Source: Ga0077527 sp038316355 (GTDB lineage: Bacteria; Pseudomonadota; Gammaproteobacteria; Burkholderiales; SG8-41). From it: a stretch of DNA of 64,000 nucleotides. A program made the position numbers and the translations under genes. The notes under the pieces were generated by a model that worked only from the letters and a program-made list of their open reading frames with translations, did no database searches and was not told the origin of the DNA. Below are positions 8,494 to 17,098 of the stretch, one piece after another (the first letter of the stretch is position 1; each line of letters opens with the position of its first letter). The stretch lies in assembly GCA_038316355.1 (NCBI GenBank), contig JBBQAO010000007.1, positions 1 through 64,000 of the forward strand. Reading direction: 5' to 3'.

Positions 8494-9369
8494 ATGAAAA
8501 GACGTGCTGCCACCACCGCCAAACACCGCCCCGTCGCCGCCCGCAAACGCCCCGCACGCGCTGCGAAGCAAGTCCCCTTGGGGGGCGCTGCGAAGCAAGT
8601 CCCCTTGGGGGGCGCCGCGCGCAGCATCAATGCCGCGGAATGGCAGGCCCGTGTCGAACTCGCCGCCGCCTACCGGCTGACGGCGATGATGGGATGGACC
8701 GACATGCTGGGCACGCATATCTCCTGCCGCGTGCCGGGGACACACGACCAGTTCCTGATCAATCCCTACGGCCTGCTGTTCGAGGAAATGACCGCATCCG
8801 ACCTGATCAAGTGCGACATCGAAGGCCGCAAGCTGTCGGACTCCCCTTACGCAGTGAACTCGGCCGGGTTCACCATCCACAGTGCGATCCACATGGGCAA
8901 CCATGATGCCGAGGCGGTGATGCATTGCCATACCCAGTACGGCGTTGCCGTGGCCTCGCAGAAACAGGGCCTTTTGCCGCTGACGCAGATGGCGCTGACG
9001 GCGCTGTCGCAGGTGCGCTACCACGACTTCGAAGGCGTGGCCGAAGACCACAACGAGCGCGAACGCCTGGTCCGCGACCTCGGCGACGGCGGCATGCTGA
9101 TCCTGCGCAACCACGGCACGCTGACCGTGGGCACCAGCATCGGAGAAATGTTTGCGCGCATGTACCGTCTCGAACGCGCCTGCAAATTCCAGATCACCGC
9201 AATGACCGGCGGCGCTGAACTGAACCGCATCCCGACTGAAATCATCAACCATACGCTGGAACAGGGCGGGATGATTTATGGCAAAGGCGGTCGTGGTGCG
9301 GGCGGCAAGCTGATGTGGGAGGCACTCAAGCGCAAACTTGACAAGGAAGCCCCTGGTTACGCCTCGTGA
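8494..9369 (+). CDS. Class II aldolase/adducin-family protein
   Basis: The 291-residue protein contains a class II aldolase domain from about residue 45. H144-C-H146 and the later NHGTLTVG segment provide the zinc-binding histidines, while GTHISCRVPG and INPYG form the phosphate/substrate region. It may cleave or decarboxylate a hydroxy-oxo acid. The first 45 residues are basic and contain a perfect duplication of AKQVPLGGA caused by a 27-bp DNA repeat, which is unlikely to belong to the fold. The frame continues upstream, but ATG 8494 with AGGA about nine bases before it is preferred. A terminator follows. Confidence 0.85.
   Translation: MKRRAATTAKHRPVAARKRPARAAKQVPLGGAAKQVPLGGAARSINAAEWQARVELAAAYRLTAMMGWTDMLGTHISCRVPGTHDQFLINPYGLLFEEMTASDLIKCDIEGRKLSDSPYAVNSAGFTIHSAIHMGNHDAEAVMHCHTQYGVAVASQKQGLLPLTQMALTALSQVRYHDFEGVAEDHNERERLVRDLGDGGMLILRNHGTLTVGTSIGEMFARMYRLERACKFQITAMTGGAELNRIPTEIINHTLEQGGMIYGKGGRGAGGKLMWEALKRKLDKEAPGYAS
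8558..8611 (+). repeat. 27-bp tandem duplication inside the aldolase gene
   Basis: Two identical 27-base units each contain GCGAAGCAAGTCCCCTTGG and a CCCC-TT-GGGG palindrome. Because 27 is a multiple of three the frame is kept and the protein gains AKQVPLGGA twice. Confidence 0.9.
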
Positions 9370-9389
9370 AACAATAACGCGCACTTCAT

Positions 9390-9425
9390 AACGGCGCCGC
9401 CGCAGCCACCGGCAGCGCCGTTTTT
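9390..9425 (+). terminator. Rho-independent terminator
   Basis: AACGGCGCCGCC pairs with GGCAGCGCCGTT (one mismatch) around a short loop and is followed by TTTTT. It ends the aldolase transcript immediately before the MFS gene. Confidence 0.75.
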
Positions 9426-9426
9426 C

Positions 9427-10578
9427 GTGGACTGCATCACCTTGAAACCGATCACCGTCGTCACGCTGCTGACCCTCGCCATGCAGGGCGGGCACATGGG
9501 CAGCCGCGTCGTGGCATCCCTTCTCGCACTGAATCTCGGCGCCGGCCCGATGCTGATCGGCATCCTGATCGCCTCGTATTCGATATTCCAGCTCGGTTTC
9601 GCGCTGATCGTCGGCCGGATTTCCGATCGTTACGGCTCGCGCTGGCCGATGCTTGGCGGCGCCATTACCTTCGGCGCCGGTCTGGTCATCCCCGCTGTGT
9701 GGCCGACGCTGCCGGCGTTGCTTATCTCGGCGCCACTGATCGGCGGCGGCTTTGTATTCTTTAACGTTGCGGTGCAGAGCCTTGCGGGCACACTGGACAC
9801 GGCGGCGGAGCGCACCCGCAACTTCTCGACCCTGAGCCTGGGTTACTCCAGCGGCCACATGATCGGCCCGGTGATCGCCGGGGTCATGATCGACCGTTTT
9901 GGCTTCGGTTCCGCCTACATCGTGTTTGCCGCGCTCACACTTTTCCCGATACTCACCCTCGCGCTGTCGCCGCGACTCGGCGCCCATGGCACGCGCAGCG
10001 AGCCGCAAAAAAGCAGCGCTTTCGAATTGATGCGCCTGCCGTCGCTGCGCCGGATGATCATCGTCAGCGGATTGGTGACCACCGGCTGGGATCTGTACAT
10101 CTTTTACGTGCCGATATACGGTTATTCAATCGGCCTCTCGGCATCAACCATCGGCGCCATCCTCGGCGCTTTCGCTGCAGCCAGTTTCATCGTCCGGGTT
10201 GCGCTGCCGCTGCTGACCCGGCGCTTCAGTGTGGAAACGGTGTTGGCAACGGCCATGGGCATTGCAGCGCTGTTGTTCCTGCCGTTCGTATTCGTCGAGT
10301 ATGTGCCAGCGCTGATGGCGCTGTCGTTCGGCATCGGTCTGACCCTCGGCGTCAGCCAACCGCTGACGCTCAATCTGACCTACAACCGCTCGCCGGCCGG
10401 ACGTTCGGGTGAAGTCACTGGTCTGCGGCTGACCATCAACAACATCACCCACATCGGCGTGCCGCTGGCGGCCGGTTCGGTCGGCGCGCTGCTCGGCATC
10501 GCCCCGGTGTTCTGGACCAGCGCCGTGATCCTGCTGGTCAGCGGCTGGATGTGCCACACCGACCGTCAGGACAAATAA
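9427..10578 (+). CDS. MFS transporter
   Basis: This 383-residue protein has about 12 hydrophobic helices and the MFS loop 2/3 signature GRISDRYGSRWP near residues 63-74. It should be an inner-membrane proton-coupled carrier. The GTG at 9427 lies inside the tail of the terminator, so the true start could be a downstream TTG or the ATG at 9481. The aldolase next door hints at a related substrate, but the intervening terminator suggests separate transcription. Confidence 0.8.
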   Translation: MDCITLKPITVVTLLTLAMQGGHMGSRVVASLLALNLGAGPMLIGILIASYSIFQLGFALIVGRISDRYGSRWPMLGGAITFGAGLVIPAVWPTLPALLISAPLIGGGFVFFNVAVQSLAGTLDTAAERTRNFSTLSLGYSSGHMIGPVIAGVMIDRFGFGSAYIVFAALTLFPILTLALSPRLGAHGTRSEPQKSSAFELMRLPSLRRMIIVSGLVTTGWDLYIFYVPIYGYSIGLSASTIGAILGAFAAASFIVRVALPLLTRRFSVETVLATAMGIAALLFLPFVFVEYVPALMALSFGIGLTLGVSQPLTLNLTYNRSPAGRSGEVTGLRLTINNITHIGVPLAAGSVGALLGIAPVFWTSAVILLVSGWMCHTDRQDK

Positions 10579-10611
10579 AAACGCCGCACACAGTGGCCTG
10601 CGGTGCGGCGT
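10577..10611 (-). terminator. Terminator facing the TctC remnant
   Basis: ACGCCGCAC (10581-10589) pairs with GTGCGGCGT (10603-10611). Only the minus-strand reading is followed by a T-run, so it would end transcription of the remnant gene whose stop is at 10638. Confidence 0.65.
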
Positions 10612-10637
10612 CGAACCCGGCGGCTTAATACTGCCGG

Positions 10638-10772
10638 TTATATATTAAGCACGATGCCGGCAGCCTTGAACATCTTGCCGTAATTGTCCGACTGGGCTTT
10701 CATCAGCGCCATCATTTCCGCCGACGTATTGGCAACCGCACTGGCACCGTCCTTTTCAAATTGCTCCCGTCT
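10638..10772 (-). pseudogene. C-terminal remnant of a Bug/TctC receptor
   Basis: The last 44 codons read EQFEKDGASAVANTSAEMMA, followed by a stretch ending YGKMFKAAGIVLN. They have the characteristic end of TctC-family solute receptors (compare KVVKAAGIKAD at the end of the gene at 62768). An in-frame TAA closes the frame at 10773 and no start or upstream domain remains. The fragment lies just beyond the TctA gene, the usual place for a partner receptor, and still has its own terminator. It looks like a deletion relic of the original third TTT component. Confidence 0.65.
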
Positions 10773-10798
10773 TTAATCCCGCATCATTATCATTCTGC

Positions 10799-10829
10799 CA
10801 AAAAAAACACGCGGCATGATGCCGCGTGT
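10799..10829 (-). terminator. Terminator of the tctBA operon
   Basis: ACACGCGGC (10807-10815) and GCCGCGTGT (10821-10829) form a nine-base stem with loop ATGAT. The minus strand continues into seven T residues. It lies 45 bases after the TctA stop codon. Confidence 0.85.
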
Positions 10830-10873
10830 CAGTTCATTGCTTTGCCAGTCAGACCGGCTTGCTGTTTTCAGGC

Positions 10874-12400
10874 TCAGACAGCGTCCGGCTCCTGGAACGC
10901 AACATCGCGCTTCTTGCGGATGTTCGGCAGAATCATCACCACCAGCAGCAGGATGGTCAGGCCGAGGAACACCGCGCTGATCGGCCGCGTGAAGAACACG
11001 GTCGGGTCGCCCCGTGAAATCAGCAGTGCCCGGCGCAGATTTTCTTCCATCAGCGGCCCCAGCACGAACGCCAGAATCAGCGGCGCCGGTTCGCATTTGA
11101 GCTTGTTGAAGACATAACCCATGACACCGAAAAACACCGTCATGTAGATGTCGAGGTCGAGGTTGTTGACGCTGTAAACGCCGATCGCCATGAACACCAT
11201 GATCGACGGGAACAGGATGCGATACGGCACCGACAGCAGTTTGACCCACAGACCGATCAGCGGCAGGTTGAGAATCACCAGCATCGCATTGCCGATCCAC
11301 ATGCTCGCGATCAGGCCCCAGAACAGTTCCGGGCGCTGGGTCATGACCTGCGGACCCGGGGCGATGCCCTGAATGGTCAGCGCGCCCAGTATCAGCGCCA
11401 TCGTGCCGCTGCCCGGGATGCCCAGGGTCAGCGTCGGGATGAAGGCGCACTGCGCAGCACCGTTATTGGCTGATTCCGGCCCGGCAACACCCTGAATCGC
11501 GCCTTTGCCGAATTCCTCCGGATGCTTCGCCATCTTTTTCTCCAGCGCATAACTGGAGAAGGCGCTGATGGTCGGGCCGGCACCGGGCAAGGTGCCGAAG
11601 AAGCAGCCGATTGCCGTGCCGCGCAGGATTGGCCCTATCGACACTTTCAGATCATGCCAGGTCGGATACAGATGGTCGATCTTTTTGGTCAGCAGCTCGC
11701 GCGAACTGACTTCCTGGCCCTTTTCCAGATTCGACAGGATTTCGCCGAAACCGAACAGGCCCATCGCCACCACCACGAAACTCAGTCCGTCAGCCAGGCC
11801 GGACATGCCGAAGGTGAAACGCGACATGCCGGAATTGACATCGGTGCCGACAATGCCGAACAGCAGGCCGAGGAAAATCATTGCAATCGCTTTCAGCATG
11901 GAGCCGCTGGCCAGCACAGCCGAAGCAATCAGGCCCATCGACATCAGCGAAAAATATTCCGGCGCACCGAACTTCAGCGCGATCTCGGCCAGCGGCGGAC
12001 CGGCGAGCGCGATCAGGATGGTACCCACGGTGCCGGCGAAAAACGAGCCGATTGCCGCTATCGCCAGTGCAGGGCCGGCACGGCCGTTTTTGGCCATCTG
12101 GTAACCGTCGATACAGGTCACCACCGAGGCCGACTCGCCGGGCAGGTTGACCAGAATCGAGGTGGTGGAACCACCGTACTGGGTGCCGTAATAAATACCC
12201 GCAAGCATGATCAGTGCGCCCACCGGCGGCAGGTTGAAGGTGGCCGGCAGCAGCATTGCAATCGCCGCCAGCGGACCGATGCCCGGCAACACGCCTACCA
12301 GGGTGCCGACAAACACGCCGATGAAACAATAAGTCAGGTTCTGCAGCGAAACCGCGGTCTGGAAGCCCAGCGCGAGATTAGATAAGATTGAAAATTCCAT
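10874..12400 (-). CDS. tctA: Tripartite tricarboxylate transporter large permease TctA
   Basis: The 508-residue membrane protein matches the TctA family: VGVLPGIGPLAAIAMLLP and IYYGTQYGGSTTSILVNLPGE near residues 35-90, and a second Gly-Pro-rich half (GTLPGAGPTISAFSSYALEK, then TLGIPGSGTMALILGAL). It forms the main channel of an ion-driven importer for carboxylates delivered by a periplasmic Bug receptor. GGAGATAAAAA precedes the ATG and overlaps the end of tctB. Which receptor serves it is uncertain: a remnant lies downstream and an intact Bug gene upstream at 13374. Confidence 0.93.
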   Translation of the reverse strand: MEFSILSNLALGFQTAVSLQNLTYCFIGVFVGTLVGVLPGIGPLAAIAMLLPATFNLPPVGALIMLAGIYYGTQYGGSTTSILVNLPGESASVVTCIDGYQMAKNGRAGPALAIAAIGSFFAGTVGTILIALAGPPLAEIALKFGAPEYFSLMSMGLIASAVLASGSMLKAIAMIFLGLLFGIVGTDVNSGMSRFTFGMSGLADGLSFVVVAMGLFGFGEILSNLEKGQEVSSRELLTKKIDHLYPTWHDLKVSIGPILRGTAIGCFFGTLPGAGPTISAFSSYALEKKMAKHPEEFGKGAIQGVAGPESANNGAAQCAFIPTLTLGIPGSGTMALILGALTIQGIAPGPQVMTQRPELFWGLIASMWIGNAMLVILNLPLIGLWVKLLSVPYRILFPSIMVFMAIGVYSVNNLDLDIYMTVFFGVMGYVFNKLKCEPAPLILAFVLGPLMEENLRRALLISRGDPTVFFTRPISAVFLGLTILLLVVMILPNIRKKRDVAFQEPDAV

Positions 12401-12403
12401 TTT

Positions 12404-12850
12404 TTATCTCCACCAGAACAGCGGGAAGGGCAGTTCCAGCCCCTTGATGAACAATGCCCAGGCGCCGATGATCAGGCAGACGGTCATGATAATGACTTCC
12501 TTGTAGCGGAACTCACGCCCCGCGGCAGCGGACAAAATGGTCAGCACGGCCGTGGCGGCCACGAAACCGATATGGTCTATCGCCCAGCCGAAAAATACGA
12601 ACCCCGCACCCAGCAGCAATATCGCCTTGAAAGCGAATCTATGGACCTTCGGTCCTTCCACCCGCAATCCACTGACCACGATTCCAAGCCCGAGCAGGGC
12701 CATGATGATGCCCAGCCATGTGGGGAAGTATCCGGGACCCATGCGTGCACCGGTACCATACGGATAATCGATCGACAGATAAACCGCCAGCGCGCCGAAA
12801 CTGATGAACATGACACCAGCCCAAAAATCTTCCTGACCCTTGATATTCAA
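12404..12850 (-). CDS. tctB: Tripartite tricarboxylate transporter small subunit TctB
   Basis: The protein has 148 residues from the TTG, with about four membrane helices, the FWAGVMFISFGALAVYLS opening typical of TctB, and a conserved GPGYFPTWLG segment. It is the small permease partner of TctA. The frame is open further upstream, but AGGAGG at 12857-12862 lies six bases before TTG 12850, giving the start NIKGQEDFWAG. The gene is three bases from tctA and certainly co-transcribed. Confidence 0.88.
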   Translation of the reverse strand: MNIKGQEDFWAGVMFISFGALAVYLSIDYPYGTGARMGPGYFPTWLGIIMALLGLGIVVSGLRVEGPKVHRFAFKAILLLGAGFVFFGWAIDHIGFVAATAVLTILSAAAGREFRYKEVIIMTVCLIIGAWALFIKGLELPFPLFWWR

Positions 12851-12856
12851 CTGACA

Positions 12857-12862
12857 CCTCCT
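12857..12862 (-). promoter_or_regulatory. Ribosome-binding site deciding the tctB start
   Basis: AGGAGG on the minus strand is an ideal Shine-Dalgarno sequence six bases from a TTG. It marks the true tctB start 27 codons inside the longer open frame. Confidence 0.8.
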
Positions 12863-13344
12863 GATTTCAGATAACAGATACGGGAACAAACTGCACTCCC
12901 GGTCCGGTGTGCCGCACACCTGTTTACGCAATGGTTAAATGCCTGCGGCTGGAACTGCTTTTTTTGACCCCAGCATTATTATGCAGACTCGCACTTACAC
13001 ATTACGGAACCGGACTTTACACGAAGCCCCTACTCAAACAAAGCTTTTTTGGCTCACGCGTGGTGCGGCGCACAACGCATTCTCAGTCTGTCCTTGCAAC
13101 CATTGCACGACTCAGAATTTGATTGCAGAACCCGCAAGTGCGGTGCCTTTATAGGACGCTTCACTTACGCAGGACTTACGCCGGCTTGCACGGAGCTGAC
13201 ACCCCTCCGGGAGGGCTGCACGCACACGGTGCGTCCGAACCACACCGGCCAAACTGCAATCTCCGAATACCCGGTTCGCTGGTGCACTTTTGCGCCCAAT
13301 TGGTGCATGCGCAAACACACTGCGTAACAATGCAGCAGAACGCC
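12863..13344. other. Intergenic region between tctB and the Bug gene
   Basis: These roughly 480 bases hold no gene that can be supported. Short open frames on both strands give Cys/His/Arg-rich translations without recognisable domains. It should contain the promoter of the tctBA operon on the minus strand, but no clear -35/-10 pair was identified. Confidence 0.5.
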
Positions 13345-13368
13345 CCGCGCCAGGACCTTCTGGCGCGG
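13345..13368. terminator. Stem-loop after the Bug gene
   Basis: CCGCGCCAG and CTGGCGCGG form a perfect nine-base stem with loop GACCTT, six bases beyond the stop codon of the minus-strand Bug gene. There is no T-run, so it may protect or weakly end the mRNA. Confidence 0.55.
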
Positions 13369-13373
13369 CCGCG

Positions 13374-14360
13374 CTAATCCATCATCTCTACCCGTTTGGA
13401 TTTGATCAACATGGTCAATTTATCCGCTTCGTTCTTGATGAAAGCACCAAACTCTTCCGGTGTGCCTCCAGCCTTGACCAGGCCGAGCTGATCCAGTCGC
13501 GCCTGCACATCGGGCATCAGCATGATGCGATTCATCTCGGCATTCAGCTTGTTGATGATCGGCCGCGGCGTCTTCGCCGACACCTGGACACCAAACCATA
13601 CCGTGGCCTCGGCATTCTTGATGCCCTCTTCGAGCAGCGTCGGCACATTGGGCAACACCGCCTGGCGCGTGGGTGCGGCCACCGCCAGCACCTTGACCCG
13701 CCCCGCCTTGATCTGCGCATCGGCGCTGACCACTGTCGTATGCATCACATCGACGCGACCGCTCATGACGTCGGTCAGCGCCGGCGCTGTGCCCTTGTAC
13801 GGCACATGTACGATGTCGAGGCCGGTGGCTGCAGCAAACAGCGCGAGCCCGATGTGCAGGCTGCTGCCATTGCCGGAGGAAGCCCAGGTCAGCTTGCCCG
13901 GATTGGCCTTGGCATACGCGGCCAGCTCACGTCCGTTATTGGCGACGAATTTCGGATTCGCCAGGATCAGCAGCGGCGTATAACCGATGAACATCACCGG
14001 GGCAAAATCGTTGAGCTGGTACGGCGACTTGCGCCGCATGATGATGTTGTTGACGCTGGGCCCGGGATTGGCATGCAGCAGCGTGTGGCCATCCGCTGTC
14101 GCCTCCGCCGCCAGTTGTGCGCCGATCGAGCCGCCGGCCCCGGGCCGGTTGTCGATGACGAATTGCTGGCCCATGGATTCGGACATCTTGTGCGCAAACA
14201 GACGTGCGGTGATGTCATTGGATGCGCCCGGTGGAAACGGCACGATCCAGCGCACCGGCTTGCTCGGGTAGTTCGCGGCCGCATTCTGCGCGACAGCCGC
14301 CGGAGCAAACACGCCGGACAGGCCGGCTACTGCCGCCAGCAGGGTCAGTTTTGTTTTCAT
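13374..14360 (-). CDS. Bug/TctC-family extracytoplasmic solute receptor
   Basis: The 328-residue protein starts with a signal peptide (MKTKLTLLAAVAGLSGVFA, cleavage near AVAQ). It then shows the Bug family landmarks YPSKPVRWIVPFPPG, GQQFVIDNRPGAG, DGHTLL and VPYKGTAPALTDVMSG. It binds a carboxylate in the periplasm and presents it to a TctA/TctB permease. AAGGAGGAG precedes the ATG. Genes for TctB/TctA follow in the same direction after about 500 bases, so it may replace the decayed receptor beyond tctA. Confidence 0.92.
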   Translation of the reverse strand: MKTKLTLLAAVAGLSGVFAPAAVAQNAAANYPSKPVRWIVPFPPGASNDITARLFAHKMSESMGQQFVIDNRPGAGGSIGAQLAAEATADGHTLLHANPGPSVNNIIMRRKSPYQLNDFAPVMFIGYTPLLILANPKFVANNGRELAAYAKANPGKLTWASSGNGSSLHIGLALFAAATGLDIVHVPYKGTAPALTDVMSGRVDVMHTTVVSADAQIKAGRVKVLAVAAPTRQAVLPNVPTLLEEGIKNAEATVWFGVQVSAKTPRPIINKLNAEMNRIMLMPDVQARLDQLGLVKAGGTPEEFGAFIKNEADKLTMLIKSKRVEMMD

Positions 14361-14424
14361 GATTTCTCCTCCTTCTTTGTTGTAATGAAATCCATATTAC
14401 CGCAACAGCTTTTTCCCGGGGCCT

Positions 14425-15405
14425 TCAGGAACGGCCGGCCAGCACCTCCGGGTTGATCATGTTCACCGGCTTGCCGGCAGCATAAGCCAGGACCTGGTCA
14501 AAAATGCTGCTGAAAATCCGCTCGTAGCCACCGCGTTCGACATAACCGATGTGCGGCGTGCACACCGCATTGTCGAGCTCCAGCAGCGGATGGCTTGCAC
14601 CAAGGACGGGTTCATCCTCAAACACATCGACCGCGGCCATGCCCGGCCGTCCGAGCTTCAGGGCTTTTTCCAGCGCACCCGCCTCGATCAGCCCGGCGCG
14701 GCTGGTATTGACCATCAATGCCGTCGGTTTCATCCGCGCCAGATCAGCGGCCGTGACGATGCCGCGGGTGGCGTCGATCAGGCGCAGATGCAGCGAGATC
14801 ACGTCGCTCTCTGCAAAAAACGCCTCCTTGCTGCGCGCCGCCGCGTAACCGTCGGCGCGCGCCCGTTCCAGCGAAGCCTCGCGCGCCCATACCAGCACTT
14901 TCATGCCGAAGGCCTTGCCGTAACCGGCGACCACCGCGCCGATACGGCCGTAACCGTAAACACCCAGCGTCTTGCCGCGCAGGCCGTAACCCACAGACGA
15001 CTGCCAGCGTCCGGCCTTCAGTGCGGCAACTTCCTGCGGAATCCTGCGCATCGCAGCGATGATCAGACCCCAGGTCAGTTCTGCGGTCGCGTGCGAGGGC
15101 TCGCCCGGATGCAGGTTGCTGCACAACAGGATGCCCTGTCTGGTCAGCGCGTCGACGTCGACATGCGGATATACGCTGTGATGACTGAGCAGTTTCAGCT
15201 TGGGCAGACGCGCGATCAGCGGCGCGCGGATCGGCGTGCGTTCGCGGATCATCACCAGCGCCTCGGTGTCTTTCAGTCGCTGCGCCAGCGTGTCGATATC
15301 CCTGGTGTGGTCGTTCCACACCGTCACTTCATGCCCCTGCAATTTGGCAAAGCAGTCGAGCGTGCGCACGACATCCTGGTAGTCATCAAGGATTGCGATT
15401 TTCAT
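14425..15405 (-). CDS. D-2-hydroxyacid dehydrogenase
   Basis: The 326-residue NAD(P)-dependent dehydrogenase has a split catalytic domain, the Rossmann loop GVYGYGRIGAVVAGYG near residue 150, a NTSRAGLIEAGAL segment, and the catalytic Glu and His in DVFEDEP and TPHIGY. It reduces a 2-oxo acid or oxidises a D-2-hydroxy acid in the cytoplasm. The start MKIAILDDYQD is chosen from family alignment; an upstream in-frame ATG adds nine residues. It lies between the lyase gene and the Bug gene, probably in one operon. Confidence 0.88.
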   Translation of the reverse strand: MKIAILDDYQDVVRTLDCFAKLQGHEVTVWNDHTRDIDTLAQRLKDTEALVMIRERTPIRAPLIARLPKLKLLSHHSVYPHVDVDALTRQGILLCSNLHPGEPSHATAELTWGLIIAAMRRIPQEVAALKAGRWQSSVGYGLRGKTLGVYGYGRIGAVVAGYGKAFGMKVLVWAREASLERARADGYAAARSKEAFFAESDVISLHLRLIDATRGIVTAADLARMKPTALMVNTSRAGLIEAGALEKALKLGRPGMAAVDVFEDEPVLGASHPLLELDNAVCTPHIGYVERGGYERIFSSIFDQVLAYAAGKPVNMINPEVLAGRS

Positions 15406-15427
15406 GAGGCTTGATTCCCGTTGTGTC

Positions 15428-15461
15428 TGCAAGTAATTGTTTTTATTGGATAAATAGTGTT
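15428..15461 (-). repeat. AT-rich stop-codon motif, copy 2
   Basis: On the minus strand the TAA of the lyase gene is followed by ATTTATCCAATAAAAACAA and then TTACTTGCA. The 16-mer TGCAAGTAATTGTTTT recurs exactly in the core of repeat copy A. Confidence 0.65.
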
Positions 15462-16826
15462 TTAATTGAGCCAGCCATTGGCCCGCTGTGCCCGCAGCAC
15501 TTCATCGACGATCTCCGGTGCACGGCCGACATAGGTCGTCGGATCCAGCGCGGCCTTCAGCTCCGCCGTCGACAGCGCGGCCTTGATCTGCGCGTTCTGC
15601 ATCAGCGCACTCTCGAACGAGACCTCATTTTCGATACCGTGCATCGAGGCCTCGTACACCAGTTCATGCGCGGTCTGTTTGCCGACCTTGTCCGACAACA
15701 CGAACATCACGCGCTCTGACAGCAGGAATCCACCAAGCAAATCAAGATTGCGGCGCATCTGTTTGGCATCGACATGCAGATCGGTCAGCACATATTTCAT
15801 CATCGCCAGCAGGCCGCCGGCCATCAGGCAGGACTCCGGTATCGCCTTCCATTCGCCGCGCCAGCCCGAGCCGTCGCGCTCGTGTTCGGTCACCATGCAC
15901 TCAAGCATCAAGGTCACGTTGTAACGCAGTGCGCGACTGACGCCGACCACGGCTTCACAGGTCGACGGATTGCGCTTGTGCGGCATCGTCGATGAGCCCA
16001 CCTTGCCGGCGCTGAAGGGCTCGAAGAGTTCGCTGATCTCCGTGTGCTCCAGATTGACAACCTCGTTGGCGATCTTGCCCAGCGTCGCACTGATCAGACC
16101 GAGCACATTGATGTATTCGGCGAAACGGTCGCGCGCCGGCTGCCAGTTGATATCGGCAACGCCCAGCCCGAGCCGCTTCATCAGACGTTGCTCCAGTTCC
16201 TTGGCCTGCGGCCCGAACGAAGCCTGGGTACCCACCGCGCCGACCATGCCGCCGACGAACATCCGCGGCTCAAGCTGGCGCAGCCGCTCATAGTTGCGGC
16301 CCATTTCCGACAGCCAGATCGCAGCCTTGTGGCCGAAGGTGATCGGCAAGGCCTGCACGCCGTGCGAACGACCGACCATCGGCGTCGCGCGATGCTGCTC
16401 CGCCAGTTTGGCCAGCGCATTGCCGATGGCCTTCATGTCGCGCAGGTAAATCGCATGCGCGTCTTTTATCTGCAGCATGGTGGCGGTGTCGAGCACGTCC
16501 TGCGTGGTCGGCCCGAAATGGATGTATTCGCCATGTTCCGGCTTGCACAGGTTCTGCACCGCCTTCACCGCGGGCACCAACGGATGTTTGATGCGACGGA
16601 TTTCCGCAGCCACTGCGGCAATGTCGATTCTGGAAATTTTCGCGTTGGCGGCAATTTCTTCCGCAGCAGCTTTGGGAATGATGCCCAGCGCCGCCTGCTC
16701 AAGTGCCAGCGCCGCCTCGAAATCCAGCCACTTCTGCACGCGGTTGTGGTCATTGAATATGCCGCGCAGTTCCTCGGTGCTCCACAGGTGCTGGATCAGT
16801 ATGTCGTCAAATACGCCGGATGCCAT
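15462..16826 (-). CDS. Fumarase/adenylosuccinate lyase superfamily lyase
   Basis: This 454-residue helical enzyme carries the superfamily signature SSTMPHKRNPS near residue 275 and upstream helices with GRSHGVQALPITFG (His as general acid) and TTQDVLDTA. The best-known members are adenylosuccinate lyase and 3-carboxy-cis,cis-muconate cycloisomerase. The catabolic neighbourhood favours beta-elimination or cycloisomerisation of an organic acid over purine synthesis. GAGGAGT precedes the ATG. Which substrate it acts on is not decided by sequence. Confidence 0.85.
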   Translation of the reverse strand: MASGVFDDILIQHLWSTEELRGIFNDHNRVQKWLDFEAALALEQAALGIIPKAAAEEIAANAKISRIDIAAVAAEIRRIKHPLVPAVKAVQNLCKPEHGEYIHFGPTTQDVLDTATMLQIKDAHAIYLRDMKAIGNALAKLAEQHRATPMVGRSHGVQALPITFGHKAAIWLSEMGRNYERLRQLEPRMFVGGMVGAVGTQASFGPQAKELEQRLMKRLGLGVADINWQPARDRFAEYINVLGLISATLGKIANEVVNLEHTEISELFEPFSAGKVGSSTMPHKRNPSTCEAVVGVSRALRYNVTLMLECMVTEHERDGSGWRGEWKAIPESCLMAGGLLAMMKYVLTDLHVDAKQMRRNLDLLGGFLLSERVMFVLSDKVGKQTAHELVYEASMHGIENEVSFESALMQNAQIKAALSTAELKAALDPTTYVGRAPEIVDEVLRAQRANGWLN

Positions 16827-16861
16827 GAATGACTCCTCGAATCAATTGTGTTTTTACAACG

Positions 16862-17075
16862 TATATCAAAATCAGAAAATGTTAACCGCCGATGAACGCG
16901 GATTAACGCCGATAAAATCAAAAGGGCCGGGAAGCCCACACACCGAATCAAAGCAGGTAATTTTTACAATAAATTATTATCACCCGCCTTCGGCACGCTT
17001 TGTGAGCCGGTTCGATCTGCGTTCATCTGCGTTCATCGGCGGTTGAATTGGACTTGGTCTTTCTGTCAGGCGATA
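16862..17075. repeat. Dispersed repeat, ACCGCCGATNAA family, copy B
   Basis: The left end reads TTAACCGCCGATGAACGCGG and the right end GTTCATCGGCGGTT, with an AT-rich core near 16960-16982. It lies inverted relative to copy A: the block ATATCAAAATCAGAAAA followed by GTTAACCGCCGATGAA is shared with one mismatch or so. The outer end GGTCTTTCTGTCAGGCG also matches the flank of copy A at 2680-2696. Confidence 0.75.
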
Positions 17076-17098
17076 TAGTCAGGCGATATAGTCAGGCG
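17065..17098. repeat. 13-bp tandem repeat at a stop codon
   Basis: GTCAGGCGATATA occurs twice in a row (17065-17077, 17078-17090) and then partly again (GTCAGGCG). The TGA of the alpha/beta hydrolase is formed within the last unit, so the duplication repeats the stop region. Confidence 0.8.

Noticed and set aside
8413..10008. 531-codon minus-strand open frame
   Set aside because: It lies opposite the aldolase and MFS genes and crosses their terminator.
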